Of a DNA stretch of 64,000 nucleotides, positions 1 through 8,153 are shown piece after piece. The DNA comes from Marinobacter sp. F3R08. Lineage in GTDB: Bacteria; Pseudomonadota; Gammaproteobacteria; Pseudomonadales; Oleiphilaceae. The position numbers and the translations under genes were made by a program. The DNA lies in the NCBI RefSeq assembly GCF_018860425.1, contig NZ_JAHKPI010000014.1:1054329-1118328 (forward strand). Reading direction: 5' to 3'. Numbering within the stretch: the first letter of the stretch is position 1; each line of letters begins with the position of its first letter. A model generated the notes under the pieces. It did no database searches and was not told the DNA's origin. It saw only the letters and a program-made list of their open reading frames with translations.

Positions 1-21
1 CCTCCTGAACTGGAAATCACT

Positions 22-180
22 ATGAGTAAGAAAGCCGAGAAGGTAACCCTGACGTCTGCCACGATTGAAGAACAGACCGCTGCGTTTCTGAAGGCCGGTG
101 GGTCTGTTGAATACGTCGGCAAGGGCAAAAGCGGACAAGTGGCACCCACGGGTTCCAAGCAGATCAGCCTCAAAAAGTAG
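22..180 (+). CDS. small basic hypothetical protein, 52 aa
   Basis: A short complete reading frame starts at ATG 22 and ends at TAG 178-180, giving 52 residues rich in Lys, Thr and Gly, with no membrane segment or signal peptide. The middle reads FLKAGGSVEYVGKGKSG. A FLxxGGxVxxI/V pattern like this also occurs near the C terminus of the small RNA-polymerase-associated regulator SutA of Pseudomonas, but the match is only a few residues and I do not claim homology. A stem-loop follows directly after the stop, which supports this being a real transcribed unit. Its upstream context lies outside the window. Confidence 0.6.
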   Translation: MSKKAEKVTLTSATIEEQTAAFLKAGGSVEYVGKGKSGQVAPTGSKQISLKK

Positions 181-204
181 CCATGGTGTGTTCCGCACCA
201 TGGC
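180..204 (+). terminator. stem-loop after the small ORF
   Basis: A perfect 9-bp inverted repeat (GCCATGGTG at 180-188, CACCATGGC at 196-204) encloses a 7-nt loop and begins on the last base of the stop codon. No T-run follows, so it is a weak intrinsic terminator at best, but its position fits a 3' end for the small gene. The next gene lies on the other strand and converges on it. Confidence 0.45.
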
Positions 205-260
205 CGGGACTACGTCGATTGGGTGCTGATCTGGCACTGGCCGTTACGACCGGCGAGTCC

Positions 261-1670
261 TTAGCCGTACCCCATCTGGCCTGGCAACCACAATACAATG
301 CCGGGTAGGGCGATCAGCGCGGCTATGGTGAGAACATCTGCCACAAAGAAGGGCGTGCAACCCCGGAACACGTCCTGTACCGAGCACTCAGGGCGAACGC
401 CGGCCACCACAAAGCAATTCAGTCCGATGGGTGGCGTAATCAGGCAAAGTTCCGCCATTTTCACCACGATAATGCCAAACCAGATAGCGCATCCGGTTCC
501 TGAGACCCCAAACGCCGATTCAGCTGCCGTGACATCGATGCCACCGTTCAGGGCAATGACTGCCGGATAGACCACGGGTAAGGTCAGCAGGAGCATGCCG
601 ATGGCATCCATGAACATACCCAGAACGGCATAGGCACAAAGGATGAGCAGCAGTGTCAGTAACGGACTCTGGTCCAGACTGACGATCCAGTCTGAGAACG
701 CACTGGGCAGATCCGCAAAGCCAAGAAAGCGCACATAGATCAGTACGCCCCAGATGATGGCAAAAATCATGGCTGACAATTTGGCCGTTTCCATCAGCGA
801 GGCTTTGAGTTCTGGCCAGCGGCTGCCGTTATAGAGTGCCATGCAGAGAATCACAAAGGCGCCCAGGGCACCGGCCTCCGTTGGTGTGCCCACACCACCG
901 TAGATACAAACCATGATGATGCCAATCACCACGAAAATCGGCAGGGCGCCGGGAACCGATTCGAAGCGTTGTTTCCAGGTGTAGCCCCGCACCGGTGGAC
1001 CGAAGTTTTTGCGGGTCATCGCCATAAATATGACAAGCGCGCCGTAAATCAGCGCCGAAAAGGCACCCGGCAGGAACCCGGCCATCAGCAGGGCGCCGAC
1101 GTCCTGTTCCACAATGATGGCGTAGATGACGAGGATGGCTGAGGGCGGAATGAGCGACGCCAGGGTGCCGCCGGCGGCAACCACGCCAGCGGCAAAGCGC
1201 TTGTCATAGCCCAGTTTCAGCATTTCGGGTACGGCGATGCGTGCAAACACCGCGGACGTTGCGACCGATGCGCCTGAAACAGCGGCGAAACCCGCGGTGG
1301 AAAACACTGTCGCCACCCCCATTCCCCCTGGCAACCAGCCAACCCAGCGCTTGGCGGCTTCGAAAAGGGATTTGGTGAGGCCTGCGTGATAGGCCAGAAA
1401 ACCGATCAGGATAAAGGCCGGAATCAATGACAGGGCGAGCGAGGATACTTTGGAATGAGGAATGGTGCCGGCCATCTTGACGGCGACCAGGAAGCCCCGC
1501 TCGAATCCGAGTTTGGCGGAGAAAATCCACACCAGTCCCAGAAAACCCGCCGTTGCTGCGGCGAAGGCAACCCGAACGCCGAGCAGAACAAAGACCAGCA
1601 TTGCTCCGGAGACCCAAAGGCCAATCTCGATGGAATCCATGTTACCCATGGCTTGAAAAAGGTCAGTCAT
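261..1670 (-). CDS. dctM: TRAP transporter large permease (DctM family)
   Basis: This is the large membrane subunit of a tripartite ATP-independent periplasmic transporter, which uses an ion gradient to import organic acids or similar solutes delivered by the DctP-type binding protein. The 469-residue product is almost entirely hydrophobic segments and has the long multi-span layout typical of the family (about 420-470 aa). I chose ATG 1670 (MTDLFQAMGN) over a start 17 codons upstream because it overlaps the stop of the small permease gene by 8 nt, the usual dctQ-dctM translational coupling. It is the last gene of a minus-strand dctP-dctQ-dctM operon. The substrate cannot be read from the sequence. 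Confidence 0.92.
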   Translation of the reverse strand: MTDLFQAMGNMDSIEIGLWVSGAMLVFVLLGVRVAFAAATAGFLGLVWIFSAKLGFERGFLVAVKMAGTIPHSKVSSLALSLIPAFILIGFLAYHAGLTKSLFEAAKRWVGWLPGGMGVATVFSTAGFAAVSGASVATSAVFARIAVPEMLKLGYDKRFAAGVVAAGGTLASLIPPSAILVIYAIIVEQDVGALLMAGFLPGAFSALIYGALVIFMAMTRKNFGPPVRGYTWKQRFESVPGALPIFVVIGIIMVCIYGGVGTPTEAGALGAFVILCMALYNGSRWPELKASLMETAKLSAMIFAIIWGVLIYVRFLGFADLPSAFSDWIVSLDQSPLLTLLLILCAYAVLGMFMDAIGMLLLTLPVVYPAVIALNGGIDVTAAESAFGVSGTGCAIWFGIIVVKMAELCLITPPIGLNCFVVAGVRPECSVQDVFRGCTPFFVADVLTIAALIALPGIVLWLPGQMGYG

Positions 1671-2292
1671 GGTTAGTCTTGTCCTCGTGGCCGCTAACGG
1701 TACTGGCTTCCCGGGCTGCAATTTCGGCGGCGGACTCTACCAGTGGCACCGCCACAGGCTTGTCGCCACCCTGCCTGAGCGCACGGATGTAACCCCAGAG
1801 CTGCAAAAGCAGTCGTAGCGTCAGGATGGTCAGGGCCACAGGAACCACCAGCTTGGCTGGCCAGGTTGGCAGATTGATGTCCAGTGATGAGTCGCCGATG
1901 GAGTAGGCTCGCCAGAAATGCATGTAGCTGCCGTAGATCAGCACGGAAGTGATCATCAGCATTAACAGGGTTGTGATCATCTCGGTGAACCACAGGTAGC
2001 GGCCCCGGAATTTACCAACCAGAATGTCCATGCGGATATGACCGCCCATCCGTTGGGTGTAGGCAATACCGAGAAAGGCAATGAACGCCATCGCCTGCTC
2101 GACCCAGTCAACGTAACCACTGATCGGCGCTGAAAAAAGCCAACGGCCCAGAATATTCACGGTGGCCAGCAAGACCAGCAGGAAAATTGCGAAACCGCCG
2201 GCCAGGGTGAGTATGGATTCCAGCCGGAAAAACAGGCGATCCAGACGGCTCAGCGTAGAGTTGTCAGCCAGCACTGATGCTGCTGCGGACAT
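1663..2292 (-). CDS. dctQ: TRAP transporter small permease (DctQ family)
   Basis: A 209-residue inner-membrane protein with four hydrophobic segments. It carries features common in DctQ proteins: a first helix followed by NILGRWLFS, then VDWVEQAMAFIAFLGIAY, then GGHIRMDIL. It forms the transport complex with DctM. Its stop codon overlaps the start of the large permease gene by a few bases, so the two are probably translated together. An 88-nt gap containing a strong hairpin separates it from dctP upstream, which may let dctP be made in excess. The N-terminal 25 residues are hydrophilic and somewhat longer than in minimal DctQ proteins. Confidence 0.9.
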   Translation of the reverse strand: MSAAASVLADNSTLSRLDRLFFRLESILTLAGGFAIFLLVLLATVNILGRWLFSAPISGYVDWVEQAMAFIAFLGIAYTQRMGGHIRMDILVGKFRGRYLWFTEMITTLLMLMITSVLIYGSYMHFWRAYSIGDSSLDINLPTWPAKLVVPVALTILTLRLLLQLWGYIRALRQGGDKPVAVPLVESAAEIAAREASTVSGHEDKTNHD

Positions 2293-2330
2293 GTCAGCCT
2301 CCAGGTGAGGGGTTATTCAGATTCCGGAAC

Positions 2331-2370
2331 CCCGGAGGAGCCCGATAGCATTGAATCGGATTCCTCCGGG
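2331..2370 (-). terminator. hairpin between dctP and dctQ (partial terminator or mRNA stabiliser)
   Basis: An inverted repeat has outer arms CCCGGAGGA (2331-2339) and TCCTCCGGG (2362-2370) and inner arms CCGAT (2342-2346) and ATCGG (2355-2359). It lies just downstream of the dctP stop codon inside the operon and has no T-run. Such hairpins commonly protect or terminate the binding-protein message so that more binding protein than permease is made. The structure is directly visible; the role is inferred. Confidence 0.6.
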
Positions 2371-2380
2371 CTCGGGCCGG

Positions 2381-3388
2381 TTAATGTTCAGCGAAGAGCT
2401 TGGCTGTGTAATCGAAGACAGCCTTGGCATCAAACTGGCCCTTGTGGGTTTCGATCCACTCCTGACGAACCGATTCTGCCAGTTCGTTGAGTTTGGCCGT
2501 CTGCTCGGGAGTGAAGGTGACTTCGGTAATGTTTGCTTCGTCCTTGACGGTTTCAAATCTGGCGGTGGTGTTCTGTTCGTAGTTTTCCACGTAGTAGTCG
2601 AGAGCTTCCTCGACCGAGCCCAGCAGTGCCTCGCGGTGCTCTGGCTCAAGCATTTCCAGCGCTTCAGTGTTGACGACCACCGGGCAGTTGGCAGAGCCAA
2701 GGTTCAGGTTGGTGGTTGCCCATTGGCCCACTTTGTAGGTTGTGGTTGCCAGATGTGCATGGGGGGCAAAGGAGGCAGCGTCAATGACGCCAGAGTCCAT
2801 GGCCTGGCGCACTTCTGAAAACGGTACGCCGGTTTTGACCGCGCCCAGTTTGCCCAGGACGCCCATGATTCCTCCGGGGCCCCGAATGCGCATGCCTTCG
2901 AAATCTGCCAGCGTCTCCAGGGGCTCACTTTTGCCAACAATGTTGTATTGAGGCAGCGGCGTGGGCATCAGCAGGGTGGCGTTCCAGCGTGCCAGATCTT
3001 TTTTAACCTCGGGATGTTTAAACACCTGGGTGTAAATTTCGCTGATCCGAGCCAGTGAGACATCCTGAGAAAAAGGCAGTTCGGTGACTGTGATGGTCGG
3101 GTTCTTGTCGGTGTGGTAGAAGGAGCAGAATTGCGCCATCTCGAAGGCACCAAAGGATATGCCGTCGAGGTTTTCACGAGCCTTGGATAAACCACCGTAT
3201 GAGATATTGAGGGTGAACTCACCGTCGGTTTTGGCTTCGACCAGTTCGGCCAGTTTTTCAACGTTTTCGGTGAAAGCGCGGCGTTTCCCCCATAACGAAA
3301 CGTTCCACTCAGTGGCCGCATGGACATCGGCAGCAACGAAACTGACTGCGACTACGGAGGCGGCGAGGGCGGTTTTTATGGTTCTCAT
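2381..3388 (-). CDS. dctP: TRAP transporter periplasmic solute-binding protein (DctP family)
   Basis: A 335-residue periplasmic receptor that captures the substrate and delivers it to the DctQM permease. It has a Sec signal peptide (about residues 1-24, ending near ADVHA) and a family-typical core, including GMRIRGPGG and a following EVRQAMDSGVIDAA stretch where DctP proteins contact the ligand carboxylate. Length is normal for the family. ATG 3388 follows a good TAAGGACA ribosome-binding site. It is the first gene of the dctPQM operon and has a sigma-54-like promoter about 70-85 nt upstream. Paralogues transport C4-dicarboxylates, keto acids, amino acids and aromatic acids; the substrate here is unknown. 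Confidence 0.92.
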   Translation of the reverse strand: MRTIKTALAASVVAVSFVAADVHAATEWNVSLWGKRRAFTENVEKLAELVEAKTDGEFTLNISYGGLSKARENLDGISFGAFEMAQFCSFYHTDKNPTITVTELPFSQDVSLARISEIYTQVFKHPEVKKDLARWNATLLMPTPLPQYNIVGKSEPLETLADFEGMRIRGPGGIMGVLGKLGAVKTGVPFSEVRQAMDSGVIDAASFAPHAHLATTTYKVGQWATTNLNLGSANCPVVVNTEALEMLEPEHREALLGSVEEALDYYVENYEQNTTARFETVKDEANITEVTFTPEQTAKLNELAESVRQEWIETHKGQFDAKAVFDYTAKLFAEH

Positions 3389-3457
3389 GGTGTGTCCTTA
3401 TGGTTGTTTATTGTTTGTCGATCTTAGCCTTCATGGCCCAGACGGTTGCCTTGATTG

Positions 3458-3473
3458 AGCAAACCGAGCGCCA
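3458..3473 (-). promoter_or_regulatory. sigma-54-like promoter of dctPQM
   Basis: Read on the minus strand this is TGGCGCTCGGTTTGCT, which matches the RpoN consensus TGGCAC-N5-TTGC with one mismatch and exact GG/GC spacing. It would start transcription near 3447, leaving a leader of about 60 nt before dctP. Control of dct-type TRAP operons by RpoN with the activator DctD is established in Pseudomonas and other proteobacteria. No dctBD genes are in the window. Confidence 0.6.
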
Positions 3474-3571
3474 CGATTTGCTTCAGGAAAGCTTAGGTCA
3501 GGTCGTTCAGGTTCTAAAGTAGTCTATTGGTAGCATAAAACCGGGAAACCTGCCTGTGGCGTTTCGGTGGA

Positions 3572-4462
3572 CTATCGATGGCGCTCAGTAAATCCCTTTT
3601 TTTTGAGATCTTTAAGGATCTCGGGCACTTTGAAGGGCATGAGGGTTTTGGTTGTTCTCAGGAGGCTGATGGCGACATGCATCCGTTTGTACCAGAGAAC
3701 CCGGCGGATCTTTTTCTTCATGGGGTGGTAGCCTTCCAGGTACAGTTCTTCAACACGCTCTGCGTTGTTGGTGAGACTGTAGTCGCTGAGGTCCAGTGGT
3801 ACCGCTATGTCGGCGTTCTTCAACTGCTTTCGGGTGTTGAAATCGATACCAATATTGATGGCGTTGGTGATGACATCAAAGGTGTTATCCGGTTTTGGAT
3901 AACGGCTGACATGGCTAAGGTCAATGGCCACGGTGATTCCGGCTCCCATGCTCTGCAAGGGTGAAATCGGCACGTTTTCGACCAGTCCGCCGTCCACCAG
4001 TATCTGCCCATCGATCTCTACCGGCACAAACAGGCCGGGTACTGCCATGGATGCGCAGACGACATCTGCCAGATTACCTTCCCGAAAGATCAGCTGCCCG
4101 CCGGTTTCAATATTCGTTGCGCAGATAGCCAGTGGAATTTGGGCATCTTCAATCCGGACATCTCCCAGATCCCGGTGGATCATCTCCCGAATGGCATTGG
4201 TGCTGAACAGGCCTCCGCGCTCGAAGGTGAAATTGATGATTTTCGAGAGGTTCAGAGTTGAACAGATAGACAGGATCGACTCTGCCGGCCGGCCGAAGGC
4301 GTAGTAGGCGGCGATCAGTGCGCCTGCGCTGGTACCTGAAATGCAGTGAATCTTGATTTGCTCTTCTTCGAAGGCTTTCAGTACGCCAATGTGGGCAATC
4401 CCTTTTGCGGCGCCGCCTCCGAGAGCCAGACCGATACGGGTGTTAAAGGGGTTGGGTTTCAT
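3572..4462 (-). CDS. patatin-like phospholipase (RssA/NTE family)
   Basis: A 296-residue cytosolic patatin-fold lipid acyl hydrolase. The oxyanion-hole glycines (LGGGAAKG, about residues 14-21), the nucleophile elbow GTSAG (about 43-47) and the second catalytic motif DGG (about 156-158) are all present, so the Ser-Asp dyad is intact. No signal peptide is visible, and the size fits E. coli RssA-type proteins. It lies 36 nt downstream of the threonine aldolase gene and upstream of dctP on the same strand. The physiological substrate of this group is not established. I see no sign of truncation. Confidence 0.88.
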   Translation of the reverse strand: MKPNPFNTRIGLALGGGAAKGIAHIGVLKAFEEEQIKIHCISGTSAGALIAAYYAFGRPAESILSICSTLNLSKIINFTFERGGLFSTNAIREMIHRDLGDVRIEDAQIPLAICATNIETGGQLIFREGNLADVVCASMAVPGLFVPVEIDGQILVDGGLVENVPISPLQSMGAGITVAIDLSHVSRYPKPDNTFDVITNAINIGIDFNTRKQLKNADIAVPLDLSDYSLTNNAERVEELYLEGYHPMKKKIRRVLWYKRMHVAISLLRTTKTLMPFKVPEILKDLKKKGFTERHR

Positions 4463-4498
4463 GGGCGCGGGCCTTTAACGTGGCATGGATGAGCAGGA

Positions 4499-5509
4499 TC
4501 AAGAGCGGTAAAACTGCCGGATGCACTCCAGCAAGACATCTATATCCTGCCGGCTGACATCCTGGTGCGTCACGAAGCGGACAGGGTCTCCTGCAGTTAT
4601 CAGGATACCCTGGTTCAACAGGTAGTCACGAAGCTGCGGGGCCTGGCCGGCCCGGCATCGGGCGTAGACGATGTTGGTCTGGGTGCTGGCAGGGTTGATG
4701 TCCAGTTGCGGAATCGCGGCGAGGCCGGCACTCAGGTATGCCGCGTTCTCATGATCCTCGTGCAGTCGCAGCGGGCCCTGAGTCAGTGCGATTTGCCCGG
4801 CGGCCGCCAGTATACCGGCCTGGCGCATGCCGCCACCCACCATTTTGCGCAGGCGTGTTGCGCGGTCGATAAAGGCGCTTGTACCCAGAAGCAGCGACCC
4901 GACGGGTGCGCCCAGGCCTTTCGAGAGGCAGACGCTGACCGAATCGTAGTATTTGGTTATTTCGGTGACATCGCAGCCGGATTTTACTGAGGCATTGAAT
5001 ATCCGGGCGCCATCAAGGTGCAGCTGAAGTCCATGGTCGTCGCAAAAGGCGCGAGCCTGTTGCTGATAGTCCAATGACAGCACCTTGCCACCGATAGTGT
5101 TTTCCAGCGAGAGCAGACGGGTGATGGCAAAATGAAAGTCATTGGCTTTGATAGCGGCTCGGGCTTTGTCCAGATCTATGCTGCCGTCCGGTTCGTTGTC
5201 GATCGGCTGCGGTTGTACGCTGCCGAGTACTGCGGCGCCGCCGCCTTCATAGCGATAGTTATGTGCCGACTGGCCGCAAAGGTATTCGTCGCCCCGGCCG
5301 CAATGGCTCATGATCGCCAGCAGATTGGCCTGGGTGCCGGTGGCGGTAAACAATGCGGCTTCGAACCCGAGCCGTTCGGCAGCGTGGGCCTGCAGGCTGT
5401 TTACGGTAGGGTCATCACCATATACGTCATCTCCTACTTCGGCGCTGGCCATGGCCTCGCGCATCTCTGCGGTAGGCCGGGTAACAGTGTCGCTGCGAAA
5501 ATCGATCAT
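4499..5509 (-). CDS. ltaE: low-specificity L-threonine aldolase (LtaE type)
   Basis: A PLP-dependent enzyme that cleaves L-threonine or L-allo-threonine to glycine and acetaldehyde. The 336-residue protein begins MIDFRSDTVTRPT, the characteristic N terminus of the E. coli-type enzyme. It has the PLP-anchoring Asp in LHLDGARIFNA and the Schiff-base lysine in SVCLSKGLGAPVG at residue 197, the same number I recall for E. coli LtaE. Start ATG 5509 has GAGG about 9 nt upstream. It diverges from the yqeY gene and is followed closely by the patatin gene. A second, differently built threonine aldolase lies at 59598-60629. Confidence 0.92.
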   Translation of the reverse strand: MIDFRSDTVTRPTAEMREAMASAEVGDDVYGDDPTVNSLQAHAAERLGFEAALFTATGTQANLLAIMSHCGRGDEYLCGQSAHNYRYEGGGAAVLGSVQPQPIDNEPDGSIDLDKARAAIKANDFHFAITRLLSLENTIGGKVLSLDYQQQARAFCDDHGLQLHLDGARIFNASVKSGCDVTEITKYYDSVSVCLSKGLGAPVGSLLLGTSAFIDRATRLRKMVGGGMRQAGILAAAGQIALTQGPLRLHEDHENAAYLSAGLAAIPQLDINPASTQTNIVYARCRAGQAPQLRDYLLNQGILITAGDPVRFVTHQDVSRQDIDVLLECIRQFYRS

Positions 5510-5641
5510 GGTGGTGGCGCCTCGTGAGTCGTCAGAATGACTGCATTTTACAGGGCGGCATGGATCATGGAATGCCTGCCCTTTGTATTATTCGGATTCT
5601 GCCCCCATAAAGCAGAAACCAACCCAAAGAAAAGGAGCCCG

Positions 5642-6100
5642 ATGATGACAGCACCCGCACTCAAGGAACAACTGAACAGCGCCGTAAAAGAGGCTATGAG
5701 GAACAAGGATAAAACCCGCCTTGTTACCCTTCGTATGGCGCAGGCCGCGGTCAAGCAGATTGAAATTGATGAACGCCGCGAGTTGGCTGATGAGGATATT
5801 CTGAAGGTGCTGGACAAGATGCTTAAACAGCGCCGGGATGCGGCCAGTCAGTATGACGATGCCGGGCGCACGGAGTTGGGCGATAAGGAGCGAGCGGAGA
5901 TGGTTATCATCGAGGAATTCATGCCTGCAGCCCTCACTGAGGATGATCTGGATGCCCTGATTCTCCAGGCTGTCAGCTCTGCAGATGCCAAAGGCATGCA
6001 GGATATGGGACGAGTCATGAATGAGTTGCGGCCGCAGGTGCTTGGCCGGGTGGATATGGGACATCTGAGCAAGAAGGTTCGGGCTGCGCTGGCAGGCTAG
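5642..6100 (+). CDS. yqeY: GatB/YqeY domain-containing protein
   Basis: A 152-residue soluble helical protein homologous to the C-terminal tRNA-binding domain of GatB. Stand-alone YqeY proteins are about 150 aa and often sit in rpsU-dnaG-rpoD neighbourhoods, but their function is poorly defined. The start is ATG 5642, preceded by AAAAGGAGCCCG; a much longer upstream frame lacks any signal for initiation. Family features seen include KEAMRNKDKTRLVTLRM near the N terminus and the C-terminal GRVMNELRPQVLGRVDMG. A strong terminator follows. rpsU, dnaG and rpoD are not in this window. Confidence 0.93.
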   Translation: MMTAPALKEQLNSAVKEAMRNKDKTRLVTLRMAQAAVKQIEIDERRELADEDILKVLDKMLKQRRDAASQYDDAGRTELGDKERAEMVIIEEFMPAALTEDDLDALILQAVSSADAKGMQDMGRVMNELRPQVLGRVDMGHLSKKVRAALAG

Positions 6101-6137
6101 AGCTGCACCGCCGGCGCTGATTGGCGGCGCCTCACGT

Positions 6138-6172
6138 CCGTGCCCGGCTCTCATTGCCGGGCACGGCTTTTC
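6138..6172 (+). terminator. intrinsic terminator after yqeY
   Basis: A perfect 11-bp stem (CCGTGCCCGGC at 6138-6148, GCCGGGCACGG at 6156-6166) with a 7-nt loop is followed by CTTTTCC. It lies between the convergent yqeY and esterase genes. The T-run suits termination of the plus-strand yqeY transcript. Confidence 0.85.
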
Positions 6173-6204
6173 CAACCTTCGCAGTCACTCTATTCGTCGT
6201 GACG

Positions 6205-7941
6205 TCAGTCGCATTGACCTGCTTCGAAGATTCCGTCCTGAGTCTCTTTTACCCAGGTGTAGATGCCGGATACGGAGCCCAGGTAATCGTTACCCCCGGT
6301 AGAGTAATAGCCACCGGCATAGTAGGCCCGGCCAGCGTTGTCGTGGTTCAGGTTTGTGTCGTTCCAGTCCTGGCAGGCTGCTGGTTCACCACCACCGTCG
6401 CCGCCTCCGCCTGAGCCTGAGCAGGCTGCCGGCTCGGCTGAATACCATAATCCGGGGTCACCCTCGTACAGGGTTACGTTGCTCCAGGTGTCGTAGGAGG
6501 CACCGATATCTACGTCGTCGCCGGAAGCAAATGTGCGATAGTTGTATGCGCCTCCCGCATAGGCCCGGCCAGCGGAAATGTGAGCGCTGGGCGAAGATAT
6601 GGCCTGTTCACAGGTTTCCGTTGGTGCGTTCGGGTCATACACCAGCACGTCACGCTGCCTGGTTGTGGTGTTGGTGTCGCTGTCGGTGGCGGAATACATG
6701 CAGGTATAGGAACCGACGGTGGAAGTATCCACGTTGCTGCAGTCCCCGGTGACGGTAATCGAGCCATCCTCGGCATCGTTCGCGGTGGCGCCAGGGTCTG
6801 TAAAGGTGCTGTTGATGGCCACGTTCATCGGGTTGTTGCCGATCAGGGTGATAACCGGGAAACCCTCTGGCTGGGACCCATCACGACTGTGGCGGTCAAA
6901 GAAGTTCCAGATGATATCTGGGTAGCTTGGTCCGACTTTAACCGACCATTTGCCGTTGTTGCCATTGGAACCACCAACCCAGTAGTGGCCGTGGTTGGTG
7001 TCCTGGGTGTTGGGCGTTGACAGAGGGCCATCCAGATAAACAGTTTCTACCAGTGAGCGCGTGCCCATGGTGGCATCCTCGGTGTAACGGACATGCTCGC
7101 AGCTATAATTGTTCTGATAATAGGGGCCACAGGCGGTAGAGGAGGCCTGGGCTTCAGCCGGCGTGTCGTATGCCGTTGCGCCGAATACCTGCAGGTGGGC
7201 ATCGCGGATATTGTCTGCCGCCTCTTTCAGAACGGTGCAATCGTTTTCGTTATGAAGCAGCATCATGGGGATCGGGTAGCTATCGTCCAGCTCTCCCTGC
7301 ATGTCTGATACGACCTGGGACACGCTATGGAAACTGGCGCTGCCCGGACACTGGCCAGAGAGGGACACAGAGGCGGCATCCTCGCCATAAGGCAGCCCGG
7401 CAGCTGCGGCAGCCGCCGCCCAGTATTCGTTGTGGGTGATTGCGGCGACAGCGGTCATGGCGCCACCGGAAGACAGGCCGGTAATGAACCTCCGGTTGGG
7501 GTCGATGTTATAGTCGGCTTCTACCTGGACGCCGATCTGATGGAGATCTTCTGTTTCACCAGCACCCTCGTGACGATGGTGGTCAAACCAGAAGCCCCAG
7601 CAGTTTTCATTTCTCATCCCGTCGTAGCTCGTTATAAACGGGGCCACCAGAATAAAACCATAGGTGTCCGCTGCTGCGGTCAGTCCCCAGTCGTTCAGGA
7701 CATCGTCGTTGGTCTGTTTGCAGCCGTGCAGGGCCATGACCATGGGCGCCGGACTGGTAAGGTTATCCGGAACGTATACCTTGTAGTTCCGGGTTCGGGA
7801 CTGGTTGTAACTTTGCTGGGGTTGGCTGTAAGAGTAGGTTTGGCCCGCAGTCGTTGGCATGACCGGCAAAATCAGTAATGCTGCGAGAAGCAGCACCGAC
7901 AGTCCGGCCCCGCTCTGCAATGGGAGAAATATCTGTTTCAT
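6205..7941 (-). CDS. secreted PHB-depolymerase-family esterase with two C-terminal Cys-bounded modules
   Basis: An extracellular esterase related to short-chain polyhydroxyalkanoate depolymerases. ATG 7941 (after GGAGCG) gives 578 residues with a Sec signal peptide (about 1-33). The alpha/beta-hydrolase domain (about 45-350) has the oxyanion motif LHGC (71-74), the lipase box GLSSG (nucleophile Ser157) and later Asp and His candidates in ENDC (about 232-235) and TNHGHYW (about 315-321). A DUF5011-like Ig domain (about 362-436) follows. Two similar modules, about 444-507 and 523-577, each begin and end near a cysteine and contain HxxAGRAYxxGG-type motifs, joined by a Gly-rich linker. Such modules occur at the C terminus of secreted enzymes of marine gammaproteobacteria and may bind polymer. 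Confidence 0.88.
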   Translation of the reverse strand: MKQIFLPLQSGAGLSVLLLAALLILPVMPTTAGQTYSYSQPQQSYNQSRTRNYKVYVPDNLTSPAPMVMALHGCKQTNDDVLNDWGLTAAADTYGFILVAPFITSYDGMRNENCWGFWFDHHRHEGAGETEDLHQIGVQVEADYNIDPNRRFITGLSSGGAMTAVAAITHNEYWAAAAAAAGLPYGEDAASVSLSGQCPGSASFHSVSQVVSDMQGELDDSYPIPMMLLHNENDCTVLKEAADNIRDAHLQVFGATAYDTPAEAQASSTACGPYYQNNYSCEHVRYTEDATMGTRSLVETVYLDGPLSTPNTQDTNHGHYWVGGSNGNNGKWSVKVGPSYPDIIWNFFDRHSRDGSQPEGFPVITLIGNNPMNVAINSTFTDPGATANDAEDGSITVTGDCSNVDTSTVGSYTCMYSATDSDTNTTTRQRDVLVYDPNAPTETCEQAISSPSAHISAGRAYAGGAYNYRTFASGDDVDIGASYDTWSNVTLYEGDPGLWYSAEPAACSGSGGGGDGGGEPAACQDWNDTNLNHDNAGRAYYAGGYYSTGGNDYLGSVSGIYTWVKETQDGIFEAGQCD

Positions 7942-8153
7942 GGTTGAACGCTCCGTTTTTGAAGTTATTGTTGGGCATGGTAGAACAAGGAAATATCGTG
8001 CCAGGATGTAAGTGTCTGATTTTGCAATGTTGCGTACGGGTGAAGAATTCAAACTGACCGATGTGCCGGACAGGCTGTCCGGGGTGTCGGACGCCAGGGC
8101 CGTTTCGTTGACTTTCAGATTCGATAACCACTGAGACCGGGTAAGCCAAACCT

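Noticed and set aside
1671..1721. Extended N terminus of the TRAP large permease starting at 1721
   Set aside because: It would overlap the small permease gene by 59 nt and adds a polar, non-conserved 17-residue stretch; ATG 1670 gives the standard short overlap.
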